This document shows, one piece after another, positions 53,193 through 62,276 of a stretch of DNA of 64,000 nt. Made by a program: the position numbers and the translations under genes. The stretch lies in assembly GCA_016200265.1 (NCBI GenBank), contig JACQFE010000056.1, positions 1 to 64,000 on the forward strand. Direction: 5' to 3'. Each line of letters begins with the position of its first letter. Position 1 is the first letter of the stretch. The DNA comes from Planctomycetota bacterium. GTDB taxonomy: Bacteria > Planctomycetota > Phycisphaerae > UBA1845. Below the pieces are notes generated by a model. It saw nothing but the letters and a program-made list of their open reading frames with translations, had not been told where the DNA came from and did no database searches.

Positions 53193-54431
53193 ATGCTTGT
53201 CATTCTCAACATTGGAGAACTGGTCGTCATACCGAAGGGCCCGGTTTGCGGGCGCGAAATGCGAAACGTTCGACGCATCCAAAACGCGGCCATCGTCGTT
53301 GACGGCGGTCAAATCAGTTGGTTCGGGCGGGCGACCGATGTTCTGATTCCACCGGGCTCCGATGTTCTGGACGCCGGCGGCGGCTGCGTGCTTCCGGGCC
53401 TCATTGATTGCCACACGCATGGCGTGTTTGCGGGCACGCGCGAGAACGAATTCGTCCAGCGAATCGAAGGCAAGAGTTACGCGGACATTGCTCGCGAAGG
53501 GGGCGGCATCCGCGTCACCGTAGACGCGGTGCGAGCGGCGACTCTTGAGCAACTGATCGCACTTGCCTTGCCCCGCCTTTCCAGAATGCTTCACAATGGA
53601 GTCACCTCGCTCGAAATAAAGAGCGGCTACGGACTGAGTGTTGATGACGAATTCAAGATGCTCGAATCGGTTCGCCGCCTTCGCGAATTTCAGCCGATCG
53701 AACTCGTTGGAACATATCTGTCCGCCCACGCCGTGCCGAGAGAATTCGACGGTCACACCGATGAATATCTTGGTCGCATGTTGGATGATCCTGTGCTTTC
53801 GCGCATTCGCGACGGGCGACTGGCGGAATTCTGCGACGTTTTTTGCGAAACCACAGCCTTCAACATCGAACAATCGCGCCGCGTGCTCCTTAAGGCGAAA
53901 CAATTCGGCCTTCTGCCAAAGATCCATGCCGATCAGATCACACAAATGGGAGCGTCACGGCTCGCGGCCGAAGGAGGCGCGATTTCCGCGGACCATCTCG
54001 AAAAAATCGACGACGGCGGAATCGCGGCGTTGAAAGCGGTGGGAACGATCGCCGTGCTGCTCCCCGCATGTTCGTTCTTCCTTGGCGTTGAACAGGCGCC
54101 GGCGCGGAAGATCATCGAAGCCGATGTGCCAGTTGCGATCGCGACCGACTACAACCCCGGCTCTTCGATGGTCGAATCACTGCCGCTCACCATGACGATC
54201 GCTTGCACGCAGATGCGCATGACGCCGATCGAAGTCGTCGTAGCCGCAACGGCCAATGCCGCAGCCGCAATCGGTCGGCAGGATCGAATCGGTGCCATCG
54301 ACATTGGAATGCAGGCCGATCTGATTGTGCTCGATGTCCCCAGCGTCGAACGCTGGATGTACGAACCGGGGCGAAATTGCTTGCGGACGGTGCTAAAAAG
54401 AGGCAAGGTCGTCGTCGATTCGTCAGGTTGA
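53193..54431 (+). CDS. hutI: Imidazolonepropionase
   Basis: About 412 residues. HutI hydrolyses imidazolone propionate to N-formimino-L-glutamate, the third step of histidine degradation. The metal site HxH is in LIDCHTHGVFAGTRENEF. Later motifs fit the family: SLEIKSGYGLSVDDEFKMLE, KIHADQITQMG, GAISADHLEKI and ATDYNPGSSMVESLPLTMTI. The ATG at 53193 follows GGAG and gives the usual N-terminus; ATG/TTG 53163 is a less likely extension. No hutH, hutU or hutG lies nearby, so the pathway is dispersed if present. Confidence 0.95.
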   Translation: MLVILNIGELVVIPKGPVCGREMRNVRRIQNAAIVVDGGQISWFGRATDVLIPPGSDVLDAGGGCVLPGLIDCHTHGVFAGTRENEFVQRIEGKSYADIAREGGGIRVTVDAVRAATLEQLIALALPRLSRMLHNGVTSLEIKSGYGLSVDDEFKMLESVRRLREFQPIELVGTYLSAHAVPREFDGHTDEYLGRMLDDPVLSRIRDGRLAEFCDVFCETTAFNIEQSRRVLLKAKQFGLLPKIHADQITQMGASRLAAEGGAISADHLEKIDDGGIAALKAVGTIAVLLPACSFFLGVEQAPARKIIEADVPVAIATDYNPGSSMVESLPLTMTIACTQMRMTPIEVVVAATANAAAAIGRQDRIGAIDIGMQADLIVLDVPSVERWMYEPGRNCLRTVLKRGKVVVDSSG

Positions 54432-54495
54432 GAATTCCAGCCGATATCGAGAATGCGGAATTGCGAATTCGGAATGTGGAACGTGGATCGATCCA

Positions 54496-55461
54496 TTGAG
54501 TAACTTGGCGAACAAACGAGTTTGCGTCACCGGCGGGGCCGGGTTTCTTGGCCGGGCCGTTTGCGCACGATTGCGCCAAAGCGGCGCCAAAGAAATCTTC
54601 ATTCCGAGGTCGCGCGAATTCGATCTGACCCGTCAGGACGCGGTCACGCGAATGTTTGACGCGGCGTTGCCGGATATTGTCATTCATTTGGCGGCCGAAG
54701 TCGGCGGCATCGGGGCGAACGAAGAGCATCCCGGCCGGTTCTTCTACGCCAACATGATGATGGGCGTGAATCTGATTGAAGAGTCGCGTCGCCGCGGCGT
54801 AGAGAAATTCGTGCAGGTCGGGACCGTGTGCGCCTATCCGAAATTTTGCCACGCACCCTTTCATGAAGAGGATTTGTGGAGCGGATTTCCGGAAGAGACG
54901 AACGCTCCGTACGGCGTCGCGAAACGTGCGCTTGCGACCATGCTTGACGCCTACGCCCGCGAATATGGATTCAACGGCGTCTATCTACTTCCCGCAAATT
55001 TGTATGGCCCGGGCGATAACTTTGATCCACGGACCTCACACGTCGTTGCGGCCATGATTCGCAATTTCTGCGAAGCGGTTGAACTTGGGCACAGACGCGT
55101 GACATGCTGGGGCACTGGAACTGCAAGCCGCGAATTTTTGTACGTCGATGACGCGGCGGAGGGAATCGTGAAGGCGACCGATTTGCTCAATGATCCGACG
55201 CCGATCAACATTGGCACTGGCCAGGAAATTACGATTTCGGACCTCGCGGGTCGAATTGCAAAACTCTGCGGCTTTCACGGCGAGATTGCGTGGGATCGAT
55301 CGCGGGTGGATGGTCAGCCGCGACGACGTCTCGACACATCCAAAGCTGAAAAACTGCTCGATTGGCAAGCATCGACCAGTCTCGACGAAGGATTGCGAAA
55401 AACGGTCGAGTGGTGGCGATCGCAAACCGTGGCTGATTTGGCGGTGTCAGCTCAGTCGTAG
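54496..55461 (+). CDS. GDP-L-fucose synthase-like NAD(P)-dependent epimerase
   Basis: 321-residue short-chain dehydrogenase. The Rossmann motif GGAGFLGRAVCARL, the catalytic YxxxK in APYGVAKRAL and the segment VGTVCAYPKFCHAPFHEEDL match a widespread subgroup annotated GDP-L-fucose synthase, in which the usual Ser of the triad region reads Thr-Val. FLYVDDAAEGIVKA and INIGTGQEITISDL complete the pattern. It would make GDP-fucose for surface glycans from GDP-4-keto-6-deoxymannose. A neighbouring GDP-mannose dehydratase is not seen. The start is TTG at 54496. Confidence 0.83.
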   Translation: MSNLANKRVCVTGGAGFLGRAVCARLRQSGAKEIFIPRSREFDLTRQDAVTRMFDAALPDIVIHLAAEVGGIGANEEHPGRFFYANMMMGVNLIEESRRRGVEKFVQVGTVCAYPKFCHAPFHEEDLWSGFPEETNAPYGVAKRALATMLDAYAREYGFNGVYLLPANLYGPGDNFDPRTSHVVAAMIRNFCEAVELGHRRVTCWGTGTASREFLYVDDAAEGIVKATDLLNDPTPINIGTGQEITISDLAGRIAKLCGFHGEIAWDRSRVDGQPRRRLDTSKAEKLLDWQASTSLDEGLRKTVEWWRSQTVADLAVSAQS

Positions 55462-55609
55462 ACCCAATTGATGAATTCGAGCAGTTGCGGCGTCCGGTTC
55501 GGGCTTGAGCAACTTGTCCGAATTCGTCGGACAATTGTCGTGAGTTCCATTTTCAAATCCTGAATCAGCTTGCCGCCGATTTCCAATCGGAATACAATTT
55601 GAGGTCGAT

Positions 55610-57271
55610 GTGGTGAACGTGATTGGAGTCAAGACCGCATCTCAATGGGGCGTGGCTATGAGGCCCGTTCAACGATTCACATTGCTCACCCTAATCAGAT
55701 TCGTCATTGCTTTGGTGATGGCGTCGATTCATTTGCCATTCGTTTGCGCGCAAGCTGATCGCGGCGAAGCTCTGATTGAAGGCGCACCGAAGAGTAGCGT
55801 AAGCGCGGGCGCGATTCTTACGTTGCACGGCGAAATCACGGACGTCACCGTCGAGAGCATCAAGCGGCGCATAGAGGCCGCCAAGGCAGCGGGCGCGAAG
55901 TTGATCGTGCTCGACATGGACACGCCGGGCGGCATGGTGACCAGCTCCATAGCCATCGCGGACGCCATTCGAAGCCTGACCGACGTCAAGACCATCGCGT
56001 GGGTCAATCCCAACGCGCTGTCCGGCGGCTCGCTCATCGCAGTAGCGTGCAACGAAATTGTGATGTCGCGATCGTCGCGCATCGGCGATTCGCAGGTGAT
56101 ATTCGGCGATTTCACCGGCGTGCAGGCCGTCCCCAAGGAACTTCAGCCGAAGGCGTATACTCCCGTCGTTCACGACTTCCGCACGTCGGCCCGCAAGAAC
56201 GGATACAGCGAAGTGCTGGCCGAGGCGTTCGTGATTCCCGAGCGCGAGGTCTGGTGGATCGAAAACACGGCGACCGGCGCACGCGAATTTGTGTTCACCG
56301 AGGAAAAGGAAAAACGACTAAAGAGTGACTCCGCATCCGATTTAGCGCCGACAAGCTGGAAACTCGTCGATCATTATTTCGATCCAATCGCGAAAACAGA
56401 TGTGCCGGTGCGGCAACCGATCGAGAGCGGTAGTGAGTTGCTTGCCATGTCGCCGAGCGAGGCCACTGCGTATGGATTTTGCAAGGCCGTCATTTCAAGC
56501 GAATCCGAGCTTCGCGATCGATATCACTTGGCGACGCTGACGCGGTTTACGCCTTCGGGACTGGAGTCGCTGGCCTATTGGCTGACGTCGACTTATGTGC
56601 GCGGGTTCCTGCTCATCATCATTTTTCTCGGCGTGTATACCGAGTTTCATGCGCCGGGCGTGAGCCTGCCGGGCTTGGTTGCATTGATCGCTTTGGTGAT
56701 TTTTGTCGGCGCGCCGTATCTCACCGGTCTGGCGAATATCTGGGAAATTCTGCTGATTGTCGTGGGGTTGTTGTTGATCGGCCTGGAAATCTTCGTAATT
56801 CCTGGATTCGGAGTGGCCGGGATCAGCGGATTCTTGTTGCTGGTCGTCGGATTGGTGGCGACGTTCGTGCCGGATGAGCCGGGTCGAAGTTTTCCGATGT
56901 TCTTCCCGACGTTTCGATCGACGACTGAGGCGCTAAAGACGGCTTTGGTGACGCTTGTTTCGGCGATGATGGCGTCATTTGCAGGGATGGTAATGCTGAG
57001 CCGATATCTTCCACGAATGCCGCTGCTTCGCCGATTGGTGCCGGCCAATCCGACGCCGTCACAGGTTCTTGTCGAGGACGCATATTCCGGCGGCGCCCGT
57101 GTCGGTGACATCGGCCATACTGAAGGATCGCTGCGTCCCGCGGGTAAGGCCCGTTTCGGTTCGGTGCTCGTGGACGTAGTGACACAAGGCGAGTTTCTCG
57201 CGGCCCACACGCTGGTTGAAATCATCGAGCACCGTGGAAACCGAGTAGTGGTGAGAGAAGCGAGAAACTGA
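55610..57271 (+). CDS. NfeD-family membrane protease (ClpP-like domain plus NfeD)
   Basis: 553 residues. A signal or anchor (LTLIRFVIALVMASIHLPF) precedes a ClpP-class serine protease domain (LDMDTPGGMVTSSIAIADAI, then NALSGGSLIAVACNEIVMS). Four or five membrane segments follow from about residue 325, then a C-terminal OB-fold NfeD part (HTEGSLRPAGKARFGSVL). Such proteins (1510-N-type NfeD) cleave membrane proteins and work with stomatin/flotillin partners. The initial GTG at 55610 has GAGG upstream; ATG at 55658 is an alternative. It opens a cassette with a second NfeD and FloA. Confidence 0.9.
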   Translation: MVNVIGVKTASQWGVAMRPVQRFTLLTLIRFVIALVMASIHLPFVCAQADRGEALIEGAPKSSVSAGAILTLHGEITDVTVESIKRRIEAAKAAGAKLIVLDMDTPGGMVTSSIAIADAIRSLTDVKTIAWVNPNALSGGSLIAVACNEIVMSRSSRIGDSQVIFGDFTGVQAVPKELQPKAYTPVVHDFRTSARKNGYSEVLAEAFVIPEREVWWIENTATGAREFVFTEEKEKRLKSDSASDLAPTSWKLVDHYFDPIAKTDVPVRQPIESGSELLAMSPSEATAYGFCKAVISSESELRDRYHLATLTRFTPSGLESLAYWLTSTYVRGFLLIIIFLGVYTEFHAPGVSLPGLVALIALVIFVGAPYLTGLANIWEILLIVVGLLLIGLEIFVIPGFGVAGISGFLLLVVGLVATFVPDEPGRSFPMFFPTFRSTTEALKTALVTLVSAMMASFAGMVMLSRYLPRMPLLRRLVPANPTPSQVLVEDAYSGGARVGDIGHTEGSLRPAGKARFGSVLVDVVTQGEFLAAHTLVEIIEHRGNRVVVREARN

Positions 57272-57374
57272 TTGTCGATTGGGTAATTGTCGATTGAAAC
57301 ATGACCCGAGAACCGATTGTCGGATTAAGAACGTGGCAAGTTACATTGGGCTTCTGCAATCGACAATCGACAAT
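57271..57374. repeat. Short direct and inverted copies of ATTGTCGATTG
   Basis: ATTGTCGATTG occurs twice directly (57271-57281 and 57286-57296) and twice in inverse orientation as CAATCGACAATCGACAAT at 57357-57374, in the gap between the two NfeD genes. It could form a hairpin or be a protein site. Confidence 0.5.
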
Positions 57375-57394
57375 TTGAATGAGAGCAACCAGGA

Positions 57395-57886
57395 TTGTCT
57401 GACATTTTTTTCATCGTAATGCTCTTTGCGGCCGGAGCCATGATCCTCGTCGCGGAGCTTTTTATTCCGTCGCACGGCGTGCTGACGGTGATTGGGATCG
57501 GACTGCTCATCGGCGGCGTGGTGGAGACATTTCGATACGCCGGCGAGACGGCGGGAATTGTCGCATCGGTCGGATGCCTTGTGGCGATTCCGGCGTTTCT
57601 GGCGACGGCAGTGCGAATCTGGCCCAGGACATGGATCGGCAAACTGATCGCCCCGCCGAATCCGACGGTGACAGCGCGTGACAGCTCGGTGCCCGTCGAG
57701 GAATTGTCCCGCTTCATCGGACGGAGCGGCACGGCGGTCTCGACCCTTCGGCCCGTGGGCATTTGTGAATTCGACGGCCGGCGGATTTCATGCGTCGCGG
57801 AGTACGGTATGATCGACGCGGGCACGCAAGTCGAAGCGCTGCGCGTGAACGGAGCGAACTTGGCCGTGCAGGCGGCAGAAGCGTGA
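57395..57886 (+). CDS. Short NfeD-like membrane protein
   Basis: 163 residues. Two or three membrane segments (FIVMLFAAGAMILVAELFIP, VLTVIGIGLLIGGVVETF, SVGCLVAIPAFLATAVRIW) are followed by a polar OB-fold-like C-terminus beginning GRSGTAVSTLRPVGICEF, the NfeD1b pattern. It probably forms a complex with the upstream NfeD protease or with the FloA-like protein downstream. The start is TTG at 57395 with GAGAG about 9 bases upstream. Confidence 0.86.
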   Translation: MSDIFFIVMLFAAGAMILVAELFIPSHGVLTVIGIGLLIGGVVETFRYAGETAGIVASVGCLVAIPAFLATAVRIWPRTWIGKLIAPPNPTVTARDSSVPVEELSRFIGRSGTAVSTLRPVGICEFDGRRISCVAEYGMIDAGTQVEALRVNGANLAVQAAEA

Positions 57887-57933
57887 ACGATGATTATGCG
57901 AATCGTCATTTTGAGGACGCCGTGACATTTGCC

Positions 57934-58000
57934 GTCATCCTGAGTCCCGCAAAGCGGGACGAAGGATCTCAACGAGATGCTTCGCTTCGCTCAGCATGAC
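57934..58000. repeat. REP-like cloverleaf intergenic repeat
   Basis: The outer arms GTCATCCTGAG and CTCAGCATGAC are complementary except one position. Two inner hairpins lie between them: GTCCCGC-AAA-GCGGGAC (perfect) and GAAGGATCTC-AAC-GAGATGCTTC (one mismatch). Close versions of this text occur between genes in many unrelated bacteria. It sits between the short NfeD gene and floA. Whether it is a mobile, REP-type or MITE-like element is not decided. Confidence 0.7.
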
Positions 58001-58063
58001 GACTGGCGCCTTCTTTGAACTTTGAATTTCGGACTTTGAACTTCGCACTTTTTGGAGAGCCTC

Positions 58064-59140
58064 ATGCTCATGAATTCTTCAACCCAATTCCTCGCCGCTC
58101 AGCCTTCGGACACATCGACCTGGCCGTACATCGGGCTGGCGATCGTCGGCATCATCATTTTCACGCTGTTCATTATCGTCGCACAGTTCTTCCGCTTGTG
58201 GCTTCAGGCGTTCATGAGCAACGCTGACGTGGGCATGTTTGACCTGGTCGGAATGCGCATGCGAAAGGTCGACTCCCAAACGGTTGTGCTGAGCAAGATC
58301 CAGCTCGTGAAGGCCGGCATCCACGAAGTCTCGACGAACGACCTCGAAAGCCATTACCTCGCCGGCGGCCGCGTCCCCAACGTTACCCGCGCCATGATCG
58401 CCGCTCACCGTGCGGTACTCGATCTTGATTGGAAGAAGGCCTGCGCCATCGACCTCGCCGGACGCGATATCATGGACGCCGTCAAAACGAGCGTCGATCC
58501 CAGAGTCATCGACGTGCCCAGCCCGAAAACAGACGCGGGAAAAATCACCGTGGATGCGGTTGCGAAAGACGGCATTCAGCTCAAAGCCCGGGCCCGTGTC
58601 ACCGTCCGCACCAACATCAAACAGCTCATCGGCGGCGCCACCGAGGAGACTGTCATCGCCCGCGTCGGCGAAGGCATCGTCTCCGCCATCGGATCGGCGG
58701 GAAGTTATAAGGAAGTGCTCGAATACCCTGATCGCATCAGCAAGGCCGTCCTCGCCAAAGGGCTCGATTCCGGCACTGCGTTTGAAATCCTCTCCATCGA
58801 CATTGCCGACATCGACGTCGGCGAGAACATCGGAGCGAAGTTGCAAGCGGATCAAGCGGAGGCGGACAAAAGGCGTTTTCAGGCCGAGGCCGAAAAACGC
58901 CGCGCTCTGGCGATTGCTCTTGCCGCCGAAAACAAGGCAAAAATCGAGGAAAATCGCGCCCTCGTCACGTTGGCCGAAGCGGAGATTCCCAAAGCGATGG
59001 CCGAGGCATTCCGATCCGGTCGCTTGGGCATCATGGATTATTACCGCATGAAAAATATCCAGGCCGATACGGGCATGCGCGAGTCGATCGGTCGCCCGGA
59101 GCAGCCGGGTGATCCGCGGTTGGGATCGGGTTCCGCGTGA
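58064..59140 (+). CDS. floA: Flotillin-like protein FloA
   Basis: About 358 residues. A membrane segment ([20 protein letters not shown]) near residues 20-45 is followed by [20 protein letters not shown] and the SPFH-like domain ([20 protein letters not shown]). A coiled-coil Ala/Glu/Lys region ([20 protein letters not shown]) ends the protein. This is the FloA/UPF0365 layout (about 330 residues). Flotillins organise membrane domains and assist protease and secretion complexes. ATG 58064 has GGAGAG upstream; TTG 58052 is less likely. It overlaps the next gene by 4 bases (GTGA). Confidence 0.93.
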   Translation: MLMNSSTQFLAAQPSDTSTWPYIGLAIVGIIIFTLFIIVAQFFRLWLQAFMSNADVGMFDLVGMRMRKVDSQTVVLSKIQLVKAGIHEVSTNDLESHYLAGGRVPNVTRAMIAAHRAVLDLDWKKACAIDLAGRDIMDAVKTSVDPRVIDVPSPKTDAGKITVDAVAKDGIQLKARARVTVRTNIKQLIGGATEETVIARVGEGIVSAIGSAGSYKEVLEYPDRISKAVLAKGLDSGTAFEILSIDIADIDVGENIGAKLQADQAEADKRRFQAEAEKRRALAIALAAENKAKIEENRALVTLAEAEIPKAMAEAFRSGRLGIMDYYRMKNIQADTGMRESIGRPEQPGDPRLGSGSA

Positions 59141-60003
59141 CCTTGCTCGTCACGACACCTTTGCTGCCGCTTGCGGCCGGTCCGACGCCTAAGCTCGACG
59201 ACTGGGTGCAGTTCGTCATCTTCGGGGTCGTTGTGCTCGGCTCGGTCATCAGCGGACTTGTCAATGCTGCTCGCAAGAAGATGGCCCAGGGGAATGATCG
59301 CCGCGAAGTGCTGAAACGGCATATCGAAACCTCGAATCGCGAGGCGAATGGAGAAGAGACTTCATTCCCGCAGACGGAATATCAGCGCCCCGTTGCAAGA
59401 CCAATGCCTCCATCCGCGCCGCCCGTGGTTTCGCCGATGCGACCGGCCGCACAATCGGCGGCTGAATTGGTCAAGATGCTTCGCGAGCGGATCGAGGCTC
59501 AAGCCCGTCAACAGGCCGAGGCTCGCAAGGCACGGACGATGACGATCGAGCCGCGTCGCGAACCGGTTCGTGAAATTCGAAGGCCCGCGCCTCCAAACCA
59601 AAGACCTCCGGCAATCCCGACGCGTTCATCAGCGCCTACTCCAATGCGCCAAGCCCAAGTCGCCTCTCGCAGCGGTTCCGCACGCACTGAAACGGCGAAA
59701 CGCCCGCTGGGCAAAGTTTCGGCGATTGAGCGAGGCGATGAAATTGACGACCGCGAACGCGACCGCGAAGAGGGACTGGAACGCCGGATCGGCAGCGTTT
59801 ATGCTCGAACGGCCAGTCCGTCCCTCAGCCCAAAGACTGGCACACCCGCACATTCGGGCGATGCAATTGCCGTCGGCTCCGCAATCAGCCTGAGCGTTGA
59901 TCGCGGCAGCCTACGACGGGCGATCTTGATGAATGAAATCCTCGGCCCGCCGCTGGCACTTCGTGATCCGCATTCCCACGATAACAACTGGGACGCGGCG
60001 TAA
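59137..60003 (+). CDS. Hypothetical membrane-anchored protein linked to FloA
   Basis: 288 residues. One membrane segment near residues 25-42 ([20 protein letters not shown]) is followed by a long, polar and disordered-looking tail, rich in Arg, Pro and Ala ([19 protein letters not shown]). The C-terminal 30 residues ([20 protein letters not shown]) look like a short conserved helix, a common motif at the end of such planctomycete proteins. I cannot assign a function. The GTG start overlaps the floA stop, so it is coupled to FloA and likely acts with it. Confidence 0.72.
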   Translation: MTLLVTTPLLPLAAGPTPKLDDWVQFVIFGVVVLGSVISGLVNAARKKMAQGNDRREVLKRHIETSNREANGEETSFPQTEYQRPVARPMPPSAPPVVSPMRPAAQSAAELVKMLRERIEAQARQQAEARKARTMTIEPRREPVREIRRPAPPNQRPPAIPTRSSAPTPMRQAQVASRSGSARTETAKRPLGKVSAIERGDEIDDRERDREEGLERRIGSVYARTASPSLSPKTGTPAHSGDAIAVGSAISLSVDRGSLRRAILMNEILGPPLALRDPHSHDNNWDAA

Positions 60004-60082
60004 CTGTGAGTTGGGTTAGGGTGCCCAGCCCTTGGGTTGGGGGACTGACCTGCCATGGGCACCGCAGGCTGTTTGCAAATTG

Positions 60083-61243
60083 CTATTTCGGTGGCGGATT
60101 CCGGCTTTCGTACACCTCCTTCAGCACCGGATCGTGGATCGTAACGATTACCTGGGCCACGAGCTTGTCATAAAGCGCGCGGGTTCGCGCTTCGATCAAT
60201 CGTTCGCGGAGATTGTGTTCAAGCGCGTCGTGAGCAGTCGCCAAGTCCGGCGTCTCCGCCGGGATTCGCTCTTCCAACTTCAATATCTGATACCACTGCC
60301 CAGCGCGGATCGGGCTGGAGACTTTTCCGGTCTTTAGGGCGAATGCCGCACGGCGCATGGCCTCCGGCGTGTTGTCGTCGGTCATCGAGAATGGCGGCAG
60401 CAATCCACCGCGTCGGGCACTGATTGAATTGACGGATTCGTGCGCGGCCAAGTCTTCAAATTTTTCACCTGATGCGAGCCGCTGCAGAATGCGATCGGCG
60501 TCGGCCAGACTCGAAACCTGAATGTGCCGCACGCGAACGCGCTCGCCGTAGGTGCGGGCGTATTCGTCGCGGATCATCTCATCTGTGATTGTCAGATCCT
60601 TCTCGACGATCTTCCGCAGACAAGCGTTGCGGCGAAGCGTGACCATGAATTCATCCGGCGAGATGCTTCGCTCGGCCAGAACGACATAAAGAGCCTTTTC
60701 GGCGGCGTCTCTGTCGAATGAAGCGTCAATTGCCGCGCCTTCGGGATTCATCAGCTTTCGTAGCGCTCGCTCATATTCCGCGGCGACGTCCGCGTCCGTG
60801 ACTTGAATGCCCTCTTTCGCGGCCGCTTGAGACGCCACCTCCAGTCCGATCAATTGCTCGAGCAGCCCCGCCCCGTGCGACTTGAGGAGAAGATCGACGA
60901 TCGCGGAGCGCGGGATATCACTACCTTGAACCGTGGCGATCGATGCATCTGAATTTGGAGTCTTTCCCCGTGTCCTTGAGGATTCCTTGCGAGCGCCGCT
61001 CGTGCCTTCTGGATTCGACGCCGCAGGAGAAGCTGGCGGCCAGGCGCGAGAGATCGATTCGGACTTCTGCTGCGGCGGCGGACAACCTGCAAGCAGGCAC
61101 ACGAACGTCGCGAGACTCAACCGAACCCCAAGCGCGAGCGCGGGGCAACCCGCCCCGTGAACGGGGCGGCTCACATGCCGGTCGCTTGCGCTCCCGGTTC
61201 GGATGACTGATCGCCCAACTGCGCTTCTACTGATTCCGAACAA
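60083..61243 (-). CDS. PpiC/SurA-like peptidyl-prolyl isomerase lipoprotein
   Basis: About 386 residues or fewer. The lipobox is LLAGC in LATFVCLLAGCPPP. A SurA-type N-terminal helical segment (SAIVDLLLKSHGAGLLEQLI, EEG- and Ala-rich helices) leads to a PpiC-like parvulin part (VRVRHIQVSSLADADRILQR, VNSISARRGGLLPPFSM, SSPIRAGQWYQILKLEERIP). It should assist folding of exported proteins. The start is unsure: TTG at 61243 makes a long N-terminus that runs over a structured repeat, so GTG at 61174 is possible. It is on its own and converges on the hypothetical gene at 59.1-60.0 kb. Confidence 0.85.
   Translation of the reverse strand: MFGISRSAVGRSVIRTGSASDRHVSRPVHGAGCPALALGVRLSLATFVCLLAGCPPPQQKSESISRAWPPASPAASNPEGTSGARKESSRTRGKTPNSDASIATVQGSDIPRSAIVDLLLKSHGAGLLEQLIGLEVASQAAAKEGIQVTDADVAAEYERALRKLMNPEGAAIDASFDRDAAEKALYVVLAERSISPDEFMVTLRRNACLRKIVEKDLTITDEMIRDEYARTYGERVRVRHIQVSSLADADRILQRLASGEKFEDLAAHESVNSISARRGGLLPPFSMTDDNTPEAMRRAAFALKTGKVSSPIRAGQWYQILKLEERIPAETPDLATAHDALEHNLRERLIEARTRALYDKLVAQVIVTIHDPVLKEVYESRNPPPK
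61145..61199. repeat. Palindromic intergenic-type repeat under the PpiC gene start
   Basis: GCCCCGTGAACGGGGC is a perfect hairpin, followed by GGCTCACATGCCGGTCGCTT and then GCGCTCCCGG. The second half, CCGG...CCGG, forms another arm. In many planctomycete genomes text like this lies between genes, but here it falls over the proposed start of the lipoprotein gene. Family is from memory only. Confidence 0.45.
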
Positions 61244-61433
61244 TTTATGCTCTCGTCAAGCCGCTATCACAAGGATGTCCTCATGACGCGATTTCAATGA
61301 TGGGTGTTATCCGCGAATTCTCCTCGTTCATCAAGATCGTGGGAGATCGCGCGACCGGCAAGTTGCACAATTGGTCGTGCGCATTTTCTTGTCGTATGAT
61401 CGATCGTTGTCGGCGAGTCCATGGATGCACTGA

Positions 61434-62207
61434 ATGCCTGATCTTGAAATCATCGTCCTCGGCACCGGCACGTCGCACGGCGTGCCCATGATCGGCTGCG
61501 ATTGTCAGGTGTGTACATCCGACGATCCTCGCGACAAACGCACGCGGCCTAGCATATTCGTTTGCCACAAAGAACTTCACATTCTCATCGATACTACTCC
61601 CGAATTGCGGTTGCAGTGCATCGCCAACCAAATCAATCGCGTCGACGCCGTGCTTTTCACGCATCACCATGCCGATCATGTGGCCGGCCTCGATGATCTT
61701 CGCCGATTCAACTGGCTGACCAAAAAGTCGATGCCATGCTATGGCACGAAACGCACCCTGGATGCCCTTCGGCGGATGTTCTTGTACGCCTTTGAGCACG
61801 CTCCCGACTCACCGCACTCGCGACCGCACTTGACGCTTCACGAACTCGACGGGCGACCATTTGAGATCGCTGGTCACGAAATCATCCCCATTCCCCTGCT
61901 GCACGGCCCAATGCCTGTACTTGGTTTTCGCTTCGGCAAATTCGCCTATTGCACGGACTGCAGCATCGTGCCCGATGATTCCAGGTCTCTGCTTCACGGC
62001 GTCGAAGTACTGATTCTCGACGCTCTCCGCCACGATACGCATCCCACGCACATGAACCTTTCTCAGGCCGTCGAAACCGCACAGCGCATCGGAGCCTCGC
62101 GCACCTACTTCACGCACATGGCCCATCAACTTAAGCACGCCGACACGAACGCCATGTTGCCGGATGGAATGGAATTGGCGTATGACGGATTGCGGATCGA
62201 GATTTGA
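61434..62207 (+). CDS. PhnP-like metallo-beta-lactamase-fold hydrolase
   Basis: 257 residues. The metal motif HxHxDH is in LFTHHHADHVAGLDDLRRFN; further metal-binding His are in LLHGPMP and in YFTHMAHQLKH. A zinc-type Cys pair GCDCQVCTSDD near the N-terminus is the mark of the PhnP branch, whose founding member hydrolyses cyclic phosphodiesters; others are of unknown use. It starts LEIIVLGTGTSHGVPMIGC. No phosphonate genes are near, so the substrate is unclear. ATG 61434. Confidence 0.88.
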   Translation: MPDLEIIVLGTGTSHGVPMIGCDCQVCTSDDPRDKRTRPSIFVCHKELHILIDTTPELRLQCIANQINRVDAVLFTHHHADHVAGLDDLRRFNWLTKKSMPCYGTKRTLDALRRMFLYAFEHAPDSPHSRPHLTLHELDGRPFEIAGHEIIPIPLLHGPMPVLGFRFGKFAYCTDCSIVPDDSRSLLHGVEVLILDALRHDTHPTHMNLSQAVETAQRIGASRTYFTHMAHQLKHADTNAMLPDGMELAYDGLRIEI

Positions 62208-62276
62208 ACAGTTCGCCGTTGCACATCCGCCCCTGTATCGAGTAGAATTTGCCCATCTTTTCGGGAGATTCTTTAC

